Assembly: GCF_029227915.1 (NCBI RefSeq)
Contig: NC_079879.1
Span: 20,970,501 to 21,034,500, forward strand
Source of the DNA: Hydractinia symbiolongicarpus
Lineage: Eukaryota > Cnidaria > Hydrozoa > Anthoathecata > Hydractiniidae
Direction of reading: 5' to 3'
Length of the DNA: 64,000 nt
The notes beneath the pieces were generated by a model. It was not told the DNA's origin. It saw only the letters and a list, made by a program, of their open reading frames with translations, and did no database searches. Positions 47,700 to 60,120 of this stretch are shown piece by piece. Made by a program: the position numbers and the translations under genes. Every line of letters starts with the position of its first letter. The stretch's first letter is position 1.

Positions 47700-50600
47700 A
47701 CAAAAGGAAAAACATAGATTATACAAACATCCACATAAACTATTTACAAAACTTCACAGTAAATTTATGTAAACAATATAGTCACTAAGGAAGTTTTCAT
47801 TAACAGACAATTACATGTTTAATTAGTAGAAACTATTGATTAAAATAGAATTGCATAAGTTGAAATATAAACATTCATTAAAGCCCTTTTTGTCAACAAA
47901 AAGGTGCAAATTAATGCTTTCTTAAGCCCACTACACCATTCAAAGCCTACTCAGAGTTATTATTTCTGACACATACCACGCCGTGTCAATGATCAACTGA
48001 AATACAAAAACAAAAAACTTCTATTTAAATGATTAGTTCAGAATAAATTTACCATTATTCATAATTAATTTATTTATCTTTAATCTTTTCCCATAACTTA
48101 AATTAATCTAGATAAATAAACCGTCCTCTACGTTGATGTGAAAAGTTAACCAAAGGAAATGTAAACATGCCATCGTGTCACTCACTAAGAACAGGTAGTT
48201 TCACTACTACTAATAATAACGTTAAAACCACATTTTCAACATTTTCTAACATCTCTGGAATGCAAGCTGAATAGGAAAACAATCGACGTAATGTGTCATA
48301 ACACTAAAGAAACATATATTAAACAAACAAACACAAAACGAGCCTTTGTTTATTTTAAGGACCATGCACGCGCTATATTTTCTTATCATCAATATTATTA
48401 ACATTTTTATTGTTTTTTTAAACGTTAATTTATGTAGTTAAAAAACCACTTGACTTTCTTTTCAGGTTACTTTGAAAATATGCTAAATGTATTTATCATT
48501 TGTGACATGTTTCTCACGGCGGACTTAAGAATAAATGGATGGCACACTTTCTGTGGTTTGGCTTCGTAATGCAGAAATCGTGAATCATTATGTAACATGT
48601 GTTTATCTTCTCATGGTTATAAGAAATGTTATTAACCCTGTTAAAAACGTCAGATATCCATAAAGGAGCTTAATTAGTCCGCCTTAGGGCAAGCTTGTTT
48701 ACCATAGAAAGGATAATTCGAATAAGCTTGTCATTTTTACTAAAATTAAATTTTTGATATTAAGATCTTAAAATTATTAAATCGCTATTTTTATCTAAGG
48801 TAAATTTAGAATATACAACACATAGGGTGTATTCCTATTTGTTGAATATTTTAAATTAAACAGCTGGCACATATTGTACCTTTTTAACAAACTTTAAACT
48901 TTGACTGAAGCGGTTAGTTTTTTAAGAGAATCGAAGTTAGAAAACATTTCCTACGTTCTTATTTGAGAATTACCAAAGAAACCTAATAAAACTAAATCTA
49001 TCCCTTCTGTTTTTTAAACCTAACAAGGCCAACAAAAGTTTATTTTATCTTTCATACTATAATTGTTGTAAAGGAACAATCTAATTTTTTCAGCTTAAAA
49101 TGTTTAGTCTATGGTCACAAAGAATGTGTGTATTTTTATATATCCTCTTTCATCAAAAAATGATTGCTATTGACGATAAATTTTTATCTTTGGAATTTCC
49201 TTTTATATCAAACCTAAACTTCCTCTATTCATTTTTTTTCATTTTTTTGATAAAGAAATCTCTTTCATAAACGCCAACTAACATTAACCCCCGGATTTAG
49301 GTGATGATATGCATTCTTTTCTTTACAAAGAAATTGCAAATTAAAACATTGCGAATGTTGAGAGGGAGAAGGGGTGTTCTTAAGTAAATGTGTTTTTTTG
49401 TTGAGGATTTGTGAGCAACAAATAAAAAATGACACTAAACCAAATGAAACAAAAGATATTATATCTTAAAATTTTATCGTTTATACATGCACCATGAATG
49501 AATCAACTTTAATTACGACATCATCACCCGCTACAAAAACACCGTACCTTTGAATCCTTCACTTTGTGTTTCGTTCAACAACAGTTCTACGTCGAGACGG
49601 GTTATGAGCCGTAAACATACTTAGACTTTGTTTATATAATAAATCAGAGCAGGAAGTTTAACTATGTGGACAATTATGATGAAAGGATACTTGTGCTTGT
49701 GGTTGGGTTCCTCAGGAAAGCAACACACACCCGGATATATCTACGGTATATATCATAAAAAAATTCAGACGTTATCATACCCTGTTATCTTGTAATATCC
49801 TTTACCAAAAAGACTAATATCGATGGTACTACCGATGAAGCAATACGTTCATCCTTTTGCACACGTATAAGGAAGGCAATCACATAAATATGTCAGTCTG
49901 TTTCCGTTTGTGTGGAAAAAAACGTCGTTAACTTTTTATTACCACATTCAAATCACACAAAGCCGCTATGATAAATCAAATTAACATTCTCATGTTTAAT
50001 TTTTGTTTCGTGGTTAGAAGGTGAAGAGATTTTTCTAAAAAGTGGTGTTTCAGTTTGTTGTTAGTCTGGAATGCGAATTTGTTTGAAGTTTAGAGTGTGT
50101 TTGTTGGTGTGTGAGGTTATTATGTGAGTCAGTTGTGAATCTGATATGTGAGTTTATTGGTTATTATTTGCAACTGTTCATTCTTAGTTTTCTACTGTTC
50201 TCATTCGCGATATTGTTCCTTTGGGATATTTTTTGTTGACTAAGAAAATACCAATTACAGACATACAACCAAACCGAAAATCAAAATTAAAAAATTGAAA
50301 ACTAGGAAGAAATTTTAAAAGGAAAAAAAGTGATGATATAATTTTTTATTGTCACTAAATTTTCCTGTTGAATACTTTTCTCAGTGAACTCTCTCCTGGT
50401 GAGAAATAAATTGCATAAATCCTTTATTGTGAAAAAAACCCTTGTATTTTCAAAAACAGAATTTGTAAATCTTAAGTCATGCAGAATTGGAGTAAATATG
50501 AAATAGAGCTTTATGTTAAGCTTAGCAAAGAATTTCTTTTTTCTGATAAAAATAACAAGTAGTTGCAAAAAGTTTAGAAAAATAAATAAAAAAACCCGTT

Positions 50601-53600
50601 AAATCCTACAAAATCATTCTTGTTTTCTGTATTAATCGCACGACACATATTCATTGTTTAGAATTGCAAGCTAAGATATTTCATAAGGTTACAACAAGTT
50701 TACTTACTCTAAGCCTTTCCTATCCACCCTGTCTATAAAAAAAGTCAACAGTGAAGATTATCTTGCATACTTGATGGAATTAGCAAGGTCAGCATAGCGT
50801 GCAATAGGAAGTGAATTTTTCGCAGCGCACTAATTCCATCTTTTCCTTAATCGCATAATTTCCGACGCATAACGGAAACATGGATTACACTTTGGTTTCT
50901 TCAAACTACTCACGTCATTAAGAAAACTTTTTAATCTTTTTAACCTAATTGACTTTGGGCATATCTTCACGTAATCTTTTGGTGATGTGTTATACATTTT
51001 TTATCTTTGCTAGACTGAAAAAAGTTTATCGCGGAGTTATTGGAAATGCTCAATTTTTTTGTATGAAATCGCTTGTAACTATATTAGCTTTAAAAATATT
51101 TCCACGCAGGAATTGCATGAAAACGTGACGTACTGCACAATACAAACTGCAATCAATTTTGGATATCTATTCTCACCGGTTATTAAAGAGCAATACCGAT
51201 CACGACATTAAGACATTCATTAAAATGTCGCAAATGTTCCTAACCAGCCACCACGTGGGTTTTTTAAAAAAGCTAGTAGCAAGTTAATCAATTTCCACAT
51301 TCTAAAGTGCATTTTTCAACTTTACTATTGTCTATTGTGACGTTATATTTTACAAACTTCGTCTAAAATCACTATTGAGTTGATCTTTATGTCTGTTTTA
51401 CTATTTCCTAGTATTTTTTTTTTTTTACTTGTTCCGGTCACGTTAATTCAAATTGCTCTTAATTGAAATTGACGAAGCGCGTAACTGTAATTGATGTAAA
51501 GAGTTACCACTTGCTTTACCGCGTTTATTTCATTGAGAGCTATTTTGAAAGACTTTTGAAATCATTAACAGGTAGTTAAGGTTAAGTATTTCTTAAACTG
51601 ATTTCAACTGATTCTAAAAGTTAGTGTTCTAATGATCTATGTTTTCATAAAAACAAAACAAACGCCTTTAGAACTTTCCGTAAAACCTTTCTAACTAGCG
51701 TTTTGACAACGGACAAGTAATTACGTAAAAATCTCAGTCGATTTTAAGTTTACTTCAAAACACTTCAGTCTTCGAGTATTTGTTGTTTTCTAACTTCAGA
51801 GGTTGGAAAGGTAAAGGCTATTTTACGCTTCCGTTTAATTTAGCTACATTGATCGCTTGCTAGCTAGCTACTCTATTTGGAGGTCAAGCAGTTTTAAGCA
51901 TTTTTCTTTAAATGAATTTTTTAAAATCATAATTTAATAAAATATAGAAAAAAAGGGTTTGATTTTATATTTTAAATATGTTCGGCGTTGTGCTATTTTA
52001 GTGAATGCATTTAATCGTTGTTATGTGTATTGGAGGAAAACTCAATATTTGACGTAAAAGAGTTGAGTAGGAATTTATGCAAAAAAAAAACATTTTAAGT
52101 GGAGTTTGCGCAGAGAAGGAAGTTAAATTGTTCTTTTTTTAAATGTCATTATTTCGTAAACAAGTGTGTGTAGGCTCCTGCATGGTTTTCTTTTCGGTTT
52201 TGGAAATGAGTATAAAGGATAAAGTATAAAGAGGAAAATTTGTCCATGGTCAATGCACAAATAGTGCATAAGTTATTTGCTGCACTTCCAATTAAAGTTT
52301 CAATCAAAGAAACTAACCAACGTTAACTTCGAATTGCTAAAGGGTGCGAAAATACTATTAGCTACGACAGCTATCACCACTGTTCCTTAAAATTATAGAA
52401 ATGCAAAGCTTTATTTATCTTGAATATCATAAGAGCGATGTTTAACCATGTTTCAGTAAGAGATTATGCGGAAAATCACTTCTGTGCGAAGATAAAAAAT
52501 ATCAAAACCTTCAATACAAAGTAGTTAATCATCAAGTGCTAATAAGTTTATAATGTTTCCTTGCCTTGTTTGCAGCTTTTGAAAACAATCCAATTTACTG
52601 AATCAAAAGAACGCAACAGTATTAAGGATGTTTGATTTAAAAATAGGAAATTATTTTGTAGCGTATTATTTGTTATGGTGATTGAATTACATTAACGGCT
52701 TTGTATGGTCAAGCCAATCAAGGAATAAAGTTTTATTAAAAAATGTTTTTTGAATGGATATGTGGTAAACAAGTCACATGAACTTTTTAAGACGTCAACA
52801 AAGCTAGTCTTATTATATTTTTAACAATGGAAAGAATACGTTTTCGCTTCAAGTATGTAAACAACCAAATAAGCGGAAAACATTTTTTGTTTTAAAGCAT
52901 TTTAACATTTTACATAATATCATCGTCAAGATTTCGATTAGCTTCCTACTCAAATGCAGTTATATTCGACTATTCTCCTGCCCATAGGCGAAAGTTCAAT
53001 TAAATAGAATGGCTATTTTTAAGGTAGTCGAAATACCATGTAGAAAAAAACAATAAAATGCAGAATAATGAAGGAAACAAACAAACAAAAAAGAAGTAAC
53101 CAAAAATAAAAAGGTAGGGAAGTGTAAGTGTATCTAAAAACATATAAACGAAACTAATTAGCAGAAAGAATCTCCGGTGAGAAATTTCTCCAACTCATTC
53201 ACATTTTATAGTTTTAACAACAATGAACTTAACAAATTATGCACAAATAGACAAATCATAACATTTGCGAATTTTGACATCGCAACAACAGTAATGGACA
53301 TTGAAAGTTAAAAAAAAGAAAGCTTGCCAAGTAACACACGACAAACAAATTTTTGTTTATTTATAATTACAAAACCGGAAAATAAAATTCAAAGAACGTC
53401 TATATTCCAGCTGAGATTGGATGTACTTTTTCTTTTACCACTTTTTCCGTATTATGACTTTTTTAGGATTGAAGGAAATAAATGATGTTAAAGTTAATTT
53501 AATTGCAAAAACATAAAAGGGGAGAAATAAATGTTGATGGAAACTTAGCTAAGTAAGTTTTTAATATGTTGTTAATATTTGCAAAATCTCAGGATTAGCT

Positions 53601-54100
53601 TCTTCATAAACTATGTTCTGATAAGAAAAATCTATATATTATTTTTACTTACTTACCTATCCTTGCAGCTTTTGTTTTTCAATTTTTTTTAAGTTCACAA
53701 GCAGTTATCTGCTTTTCTTAGAAGATAGAAAAAATATTTTCAAAACGTGGCTAGTAAATATTACATACACGCAGTGTGGGAAAATATATACATACAACAA
53801 AACTTAAGTGAAAGAGATTCTTACTTTTATTGTGCAAAATTATATACTTACCACTTTAGCATGTCCTTACTTTATCGCTGCAAATTAGTTTTGCTCAATT
53901 GTTTGCTGCACGCCTGCTATTTAAAGTTTTTGTTGCTAATTACAACAATAGATCCACAATTAATTACCTGAAAATGATTAATTAGAAATACATTTTGGCA
54001 CATGATGTAATTGGATTATTTTGTGTGATGACATATCCATATGCACGCATTTTAGTTTTTTTTATTATAGAAAAGAGGGCTGACAGACACAGCGCCGTTC
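47700..54100. other. Long non-coding interval
   Basis: 6.4 kb upstream of the astacin gene, strongly AT-rich. No conserved exons, RNA genes or complete repeats recognised on either strand. Isolated frames (50302-50568 minus, 53747-53971 plus) are low-complexity and lack splice context. Enhancers of the astacin gene could lie here but cannot be identified from sequence alone. Confidence 0.5.
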
Positions 54101-54109
54101 AAACAACTA

Positions 54110-54560
54110 TTGTTTTAACCCCCGTGGTCAAAATTTCCATGAAGTGATTAAAGTTTCGTAAAGTAATTAAAAGTTAAGTAAATAGATAAGACCGAAATTT
54201 TTAAATTTAAAATTCAATAGAATTGCTCATGAGGTCCTGGTTCGACGAAAAGTTTTATATTAAAATACTCGCTATCTCTTTTTCCGGGGGTTTTGTAATC
54301 GAAAACACCATTAGAATCGCCCCCATAATCATAGTATAGACACCATTATAATCGCACCTATAATCATAATAAAGACCCCCGTAACTTTCATTACTTCATG
54401 TTAGCAGGCTGGCACGAAACAGCGATACAGGGAAAATGTACGACGGGTAAACCCCCGTGGAATTTGCCATGCTAACGACAAGTTCCATTAAAAACACCAT
54501 CAAATAGTGCTTCGTTAGCTAAAAATGTAGTGCTATATAAATAGCTGAAATAACTGTGCT
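54110..54560. repeat. Local repeat cluster
   Basis: Two tandem units of about 39 bp at 54306-54376 (acaccattagaatcgcccc and acaccattataatcgcacc, each followed by taatcataataa-type sequence) are flanked by two similar strings, cccccgtggtcaaaatttcc (about 54119) and cccccgtggaatttgccatg (about 54451). It may be a decayed transposon. Confidence 0.45.
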
Positions 54561-56868
54561 TGCCTTTATTATAACAACTACGGACAGACAAGAAAGAACC
54601 CTTTGTTAACAGCCATAAGGATTATACTTGCGGTTAGCATGCAGTCTAAATTGGCACAATAATGAGTGTAATAATATGCTCCATTTGTGCTAACTTAAGA
54701 CAATTGCTAGGGAAGCAGGGTGGCCACTTTGCAGGTTTTTTTTAAAAGATATTAAGCCTTAAACAAGATGCTTATACTTAAGATGTGAAATATAAAACGC
54801 ACCTATCTTGCTAAAAATAAAATGTCACATACTTTTTCTAACAAATTTATGGCTGACACATTAATTTACATTTGATCGTAATAATTTTAAATAGACACTA
54901 TTAGCTATTCAAAGACAGGCTACAAGGATTTAACTAGAGGAAGTGTTAATCGATCCATAGTTAATTTTTTCTCAGAAGAGCCAAACAAAGCATATTTACA
55001 AGTTAATCCGGGAAGTCACACACTAAAACCATTGACGCTGATTCTCAATCTGTTTTGCCAACAATATATGCGTTAATGCAAACGGCCATCCTTTCATCTA
55101 GCGGCCAGGATTTAGAACAGGTGAAATCATTCTTTAGCGGATATCATCGGGAACTTAAAAAAATATACTAGAAAGTGAGGTTTCCGTTTCGCAGAGTTTT
55201 CTCTCAACTTGCATATATTGCTTCAATATATGCAAGTATGTCACGGTTCTGGTTGTGAAAAAGTTAAAAGTTTTTGGTATTTTTAGATTTCAAAAAAAAC
55301 AACAGACAAAACTTCTAACGAAATAAGTCAACAACAAGGAAGTTTCACTGCATAGCCAATGCAGCATTTTTTTTAAAAAATTTCACACATACAATAATAA
55401 TGTTCTTCAATGTTCATTATCTATCGAATCTAATTTAATGTTGATGAGCGTCATCGAACATATTTTTTATGATAACGAAAATAAACCGTCTATAATTACA
55501 TTTTGGAGTAAACAATTACAAATTTAACAGCGACCAGTTTTAATTTAAGGTCGATGCAAAATCACCAATCAGATATTTTATACATTTAGAATATTGACAA
55601 AGAGAGATATAAAACCACAATCTTGTTAGGTCTGCAAAAGCCGTCATTACAATCTCGTTACATCGTTCCAGTAACAAGTCAGAAGAAGCCCAACATAAGT
55701 AAAAGGAGAATTATGGAAACCATATGTTCCAATGCGTGTCTCTTAACATTTAAGTGGAATTGACGATATACAACAAGGAGCATAAAATTATAAAGTATTG
55801 CATTCACATAGCCCATGTAGCTAAGAACGTATTGTTCTCTTTACATTGATCAATTCATTTGTATTTTAATGATCAGATAGATATGAATAGAATTTAAAAT
55901 ACCTCGTTTGTACAAAACGTTTATCACACCTCTCTCAAAAACCCTTACTCCTTCACTAATTGCGTTCTACAAAGACCTACGTCAGACCTAAATATAGTTT
56001 TGACGATCAGTCTCTCATCCTTTAATTGTCATAAATCACACCCTGTTGTTCCAGAGTCATTTTATGTATTACATTTCAATTTTGAATCAAGGATGCCTCA
56101 TCGAAAAAAGAAACGATCATAAAATAATCACACAACTGACAAAAAAAACACTTTAATCAAAGCAACCGCTAATGGCAATCACGTTAAAGTGACACTTTAA
56201 AGCTTGCCGTGAACGTAATTATTAATGATATACAAGTGATTAAAAGTTCATTAATGTTTTGACATTCAAAACATTGACGTCAATAATACCCGCCTTCTTT
56301 TCTAGTCGTTAATAACAACCTTGGTCTGGATACAACTATCTAAGTCTTTGCGGCTGCTTAAATGAATGTAAAATGAACGTAGATTTATGTTCCTTTTTGT
56401 TGTGTTCTAAGTTAAACTTAAATTGTGGTGTAAAAAAGAAACAAAGAAGTTGCTATTTGTCTCTGATGGTTGACATTAATTATTACATATTGTCTACATC
56501 GCACGCGTTGTTTTATCCGTTTTTAGGTACACAAGGTTCCAATTAAAGTTGACAAATAAGTAAATAATATTAAATCAAATTAAATTAAATTATAAGCAAA
56601 ATAATCTGTCGGGTAGCTAGCTACCTCTAAATTTTAACAATGACATTTAGCAACATTAATGGCATCAAAACAGCATTTCTCAGAGGTCATGCGAATCCTA
56701 AATTTATACATGCCTTCTTAATGTCATATAACTAAAATATATCTAAAAGACGTCATTACCGTTAAAACAGAAAATAAATAGAGTTTTTATTTGCATGTTT
56801 GGGTTTTGCATCTCTTGAAGGTGCGAGTAGTTTTCTATTGTTTTTAGTTGTATTTTTGAATTTAAACA
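54561..56868. other. Non-coding interval with one perfect hairpin
   Basis: No genes recognised. The hairpin at 55207-55237 is listed separately. Confidence 0.45.
55207..55237. repeat. Perfect hairpin, 14-bp arms
   Basis: acttgcatatattg and its exact reverse complement around a 3-base loop (ctt). Confidence 0.85.
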
Positions 56869-57126
56869 ACTAGTCGGCGGCCCGTGGAAAAATCCAGGTT
56901 TCGCCCGACCTTTTTTTATCGCATTGTGTGCGTCTCGCTACTTGCGGTATCATTTTACGTGACAGACACATAGACGTAGACAAGTATTATAATATAGACT
57001 AGTTGGTGGCTCGTGAATAAATCACAAATTCGCCCAGCCTTTTTATACCGCAATGTGTGCGTCTCTCTACTTGCGGTACTATTTTGCGTGACAGGCAGAC
57101 AGACGTATATGGGTAATATAATATAG
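56869..57126 (+). repeat. Two tandem copies of the CCGTGG-family repeat
   Basis: Copy 1 (56869-56997) and copy 2 (56998-57126) are each about 129 bp and about 80% identical. Both start actagt(c/t)gg, carry cgtg...aaatc and cttgcggta, and end in gacag-rich sequence and taatataatatag. They lie head to tail with no spacer. Confidence 0.8.
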
Positions 57127-59187
57127 ATATTTATGTTTCAAAACTTAAAATACAAGTAACAATTTTTCTTTCCAGACTTAAACCAGTATATTCAAGATGC
57201 TTGAGCCAAGTACTAACAAATAGTTTGATATAAGCGATATTAACATATCTGAAAATCCACTTCAAAGAATCAGTTTGACAAGCATAAAGTCAATATAATG
57301 AAACCCCTTGCATAGCCTTTACGAAACGCCTATAAATGCCATATTGAAATTATTTAAATCCTCGTTGGCAAAAATATTTCTTTCCTTCCGTTTATTCTTC
57401 CTCCAGGCTAAAACTTTAAGATTTTGTAAACAATATACGTCTACTTTTTTTTCTTATGCTTGCGAAGTAATGACGCACTTTGTTGCCACGAGAGCAGCAA
57501 AACAAATCGTTCATACGGGAAAGTATTTTTTTTCCTGTTTCAATGAGATGCCACACAACGAGCTTCACCAGAGTTTTTACTTTATACGGTTTTAACACTT
57601 ACTTGGTTTATTTTTAAATATCTTAATTACTTGTTTCATCAATCGCGTGGATAGGCGCATCATAGCAGACTTGCGTAAACGCTAGAAGATATTTATGCAT
57701 AGTTACAGTTCCAATTTTATGTCACCACAATAACATTATGACACATTTCTAATAAGTAACTTTTCCGGTAAAAATATTACAATAAATGTAGATAATAATT
57801 CTTAACGCTTAATATTTTTCACAGGAGTTAATATGTTTTTTCCTTAAAAATCATTAGACGCCGCCGTTTAAAAAAAAAATGGAAACAAAAACAAAACAAA
57901 TACGATAACAACAGAAAAAAAACAAATAACAAAAATAACTCACTTGATATTTAACTAGTTCCTGTTTTTTGATGCCCCTTTTGCATTAAAAAAAAAGTTT
58001 GTCTAAACTCAATATCTGAAAAACAATGTTTGAATTTTGCTAGGATGTTTATATGTTTCAAATTTCCTGATATGCAATACCCTGCTAAGCTACGTTGCTT
58101 GTAATTATTAACTGTCTCCAAGCAGTATGCAAGTGGATATAATCATTTTTTTTATTACTTTGCAGCGTTTTTTAGAAACACAATCTTTATTTTTAAGAAG
58201 GACGGATGGAAACAGTAGTATATAAGAAATATAAGTTTTAAGTAAACAAACTATTGCCAAGGTAACAAATTTAAAACAATTTTGTTTTGCCACTGAAATA
58301 TTTCCATTAACGTAAGACAACTTTTACCACCGCATTCACAAGCGCAAGGAAAACAAATTTTGAGATTCATACGTAATTGTTCAGAGAATAATAACAAAAA
58401 CGTACTTCTTCTTCTTCTTCTTAATATAAGATGTGGGAAAGACACTGTTTTGTTAAAAAATCATCAATATTGAAATTGATAAAAAGTGGAGGCAGTTTCT
58501 GTATTTAAACGTGATAGTAGGTGTGTGATAATCTTTATGTTTATAATCTTTATGTTAAGAGGACTTATACCAGACCTTTTTTCCCAAAATAAAAAATTTA
58601 AATAAGCAGTTTAAATTATTCAGTAACCTAACACAAACCAGTGGTGTCTACAACCGTCTTAATGTAATATAAACTGCTTTTAAGGTCTCACAAATTTTTT
58701 AATACCTTACATACAATAAAACTTGTTTTTGTAATCTAAGGTAACTTTCAGAAGGATTAAAAATTTAAAATGTTACAATTTAAGAAATATATAGATATGT
58801 TAATACCTTAGGCAAAACCTGTCAACAGAGGAGGCTTCTTTTACCCTTTTGCGTGTCCCACTTAATAGAGTCCAAATGGATTTTTTAAGTTTGAATGAGT
58901 ACGTTATATCTGGTAGAAGTGTAACTATTATTAGAACTTGAGCTAATACCTGCCTTCCCCCTTCATGTTGAAAGTATTTCCGTTGTAGCTTAAACACATG
59001 GTAGACCAGGACGTCGAAGTGTGTAAGGTACTCCCACTTTCTCAGTGAGCCTCACAACGCAGAAATACAACTATTGTTCTGTCATAAGCTTTTTATAACA
59101 TGGCATGTGGACAGTTGTATTGACTGAAATAATACAAAAATGACTAAATATCTTGCAACGCGTGGCTGGTCATTTATTTCTAAATTA
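57127..59187. other. Non-coding interval
   Basis: AT-rich. A TTC microsatellite lies at about 58407-58420. Small frames at 57308-57595 and 58108-58445 have no recognisable features. Confidence 0.45.
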
Positions 59188-59421
59188 ATATTATTATTCT
59201 AAATATTTATACAGGATACGTCAGTGTTGAAAACACTGTTATCAATTTTTTCTCTGTGTTGTGAATGTATACGTCATTGTCTACCCTATTTCGTGCACAT
59301 GGTATGGATTGACCCGTAGCTGTGGTAAGGCCTTTGCTAAACATGCAAGCATTATAGACTTAGCCTCGTACCTTGTGTTTCGGAAGCAAAGCAAACTTCA
59401 TAGGCACAAGTCTACGCGTCA
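59188..59421 (+). repeat. Dispersed repeat, copy 2 (partner at 44369-44605)
   Basis: Same orientation and module order as the 44-kb copy: tttatacaggatacgtcagt, gtatggattgacccgtagct, and a tail ending aaacttcataggcacaag. Confidence 0.7.
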
Positions 59422-59456
59422 CTAGCACCATTGAGCAGTATTTAGCCATTTAGTAC

Positions 59457-60120
59457 CAACTAATAAGCCCGTGGAAAAAGCCATGGCGCAGGTAAACAAT
59501 GAAAAATAAATCTGAAGACGTCAGCAAGAACTCCTCAATACACTAACCCTTTTTTAGAAATTTGTTTATATGTTGTTTACATTTGTTGTTGTTGTTGTTT
59601 ACATGTTGTTGTTGTTTACATGTTGTTTGCATTTGTTTACATGTCTATTGTACAGACCTAGAAACGCTGATCACAACAACATAAAGAACACATACTATCG
59701 ACGAACGGTTGCGAAGTCTAAAGGGTTTGAAAAACATTTTCTGCAATGTTATATATAAATTTGTTCAATCGTTGCCTCCGTTGTGTAGAGATTGAAGAGC
59801 TGATCAAGAAAATTAATAAGATGATGTATTTTGATGTCATCAACCCATCAATTCCTAAACGTGCGGGTTTTGGAAATTGGTCCAATTTTGGTCCCAGGTG
59901 GTTCCTATTCACCCAAACAGAACATGGCATCAGTTAATTTCACTCGTTTCCAAGATATTGTGCCTTAAAATATTAAGTGCAATGCAATGGCTTCACTAAT
60001 CATAATTATGTTATTGACGTAATTTAAAATGCGGTAACGTTGTGCCGTAACGTCTAGAAAATTAAAAAAAAAGGTTTACTTTTTTCGGCTACTTCAAAGG
60101 AAATGAAAATGTCTTTGTAT
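59457..60120 (+). repeat. Long CCGTGG-family repeat with TTG microsatellite
   Basis: Starts ctaataagcccgtggaaaaa and contains gctgatcacaacaacataaa, gacgaacggttgcgaagtct, tgatgtcatcaacccatcaa and gccgtaacgtctagaaaatt with cggctacttcaaaggaaatg: the fullest run of this family's modules in the window. A TTG/ttgtttacatg microsatellite (59577-59645) is embedded. Confidence 0.55.

Noticed and set aside
50302-50568. 88-codon minus-strand frame
   Set aside because: Lys/Phe/Ile-rich composition expected of AT-rich noise; no homologous motif or splice structure.
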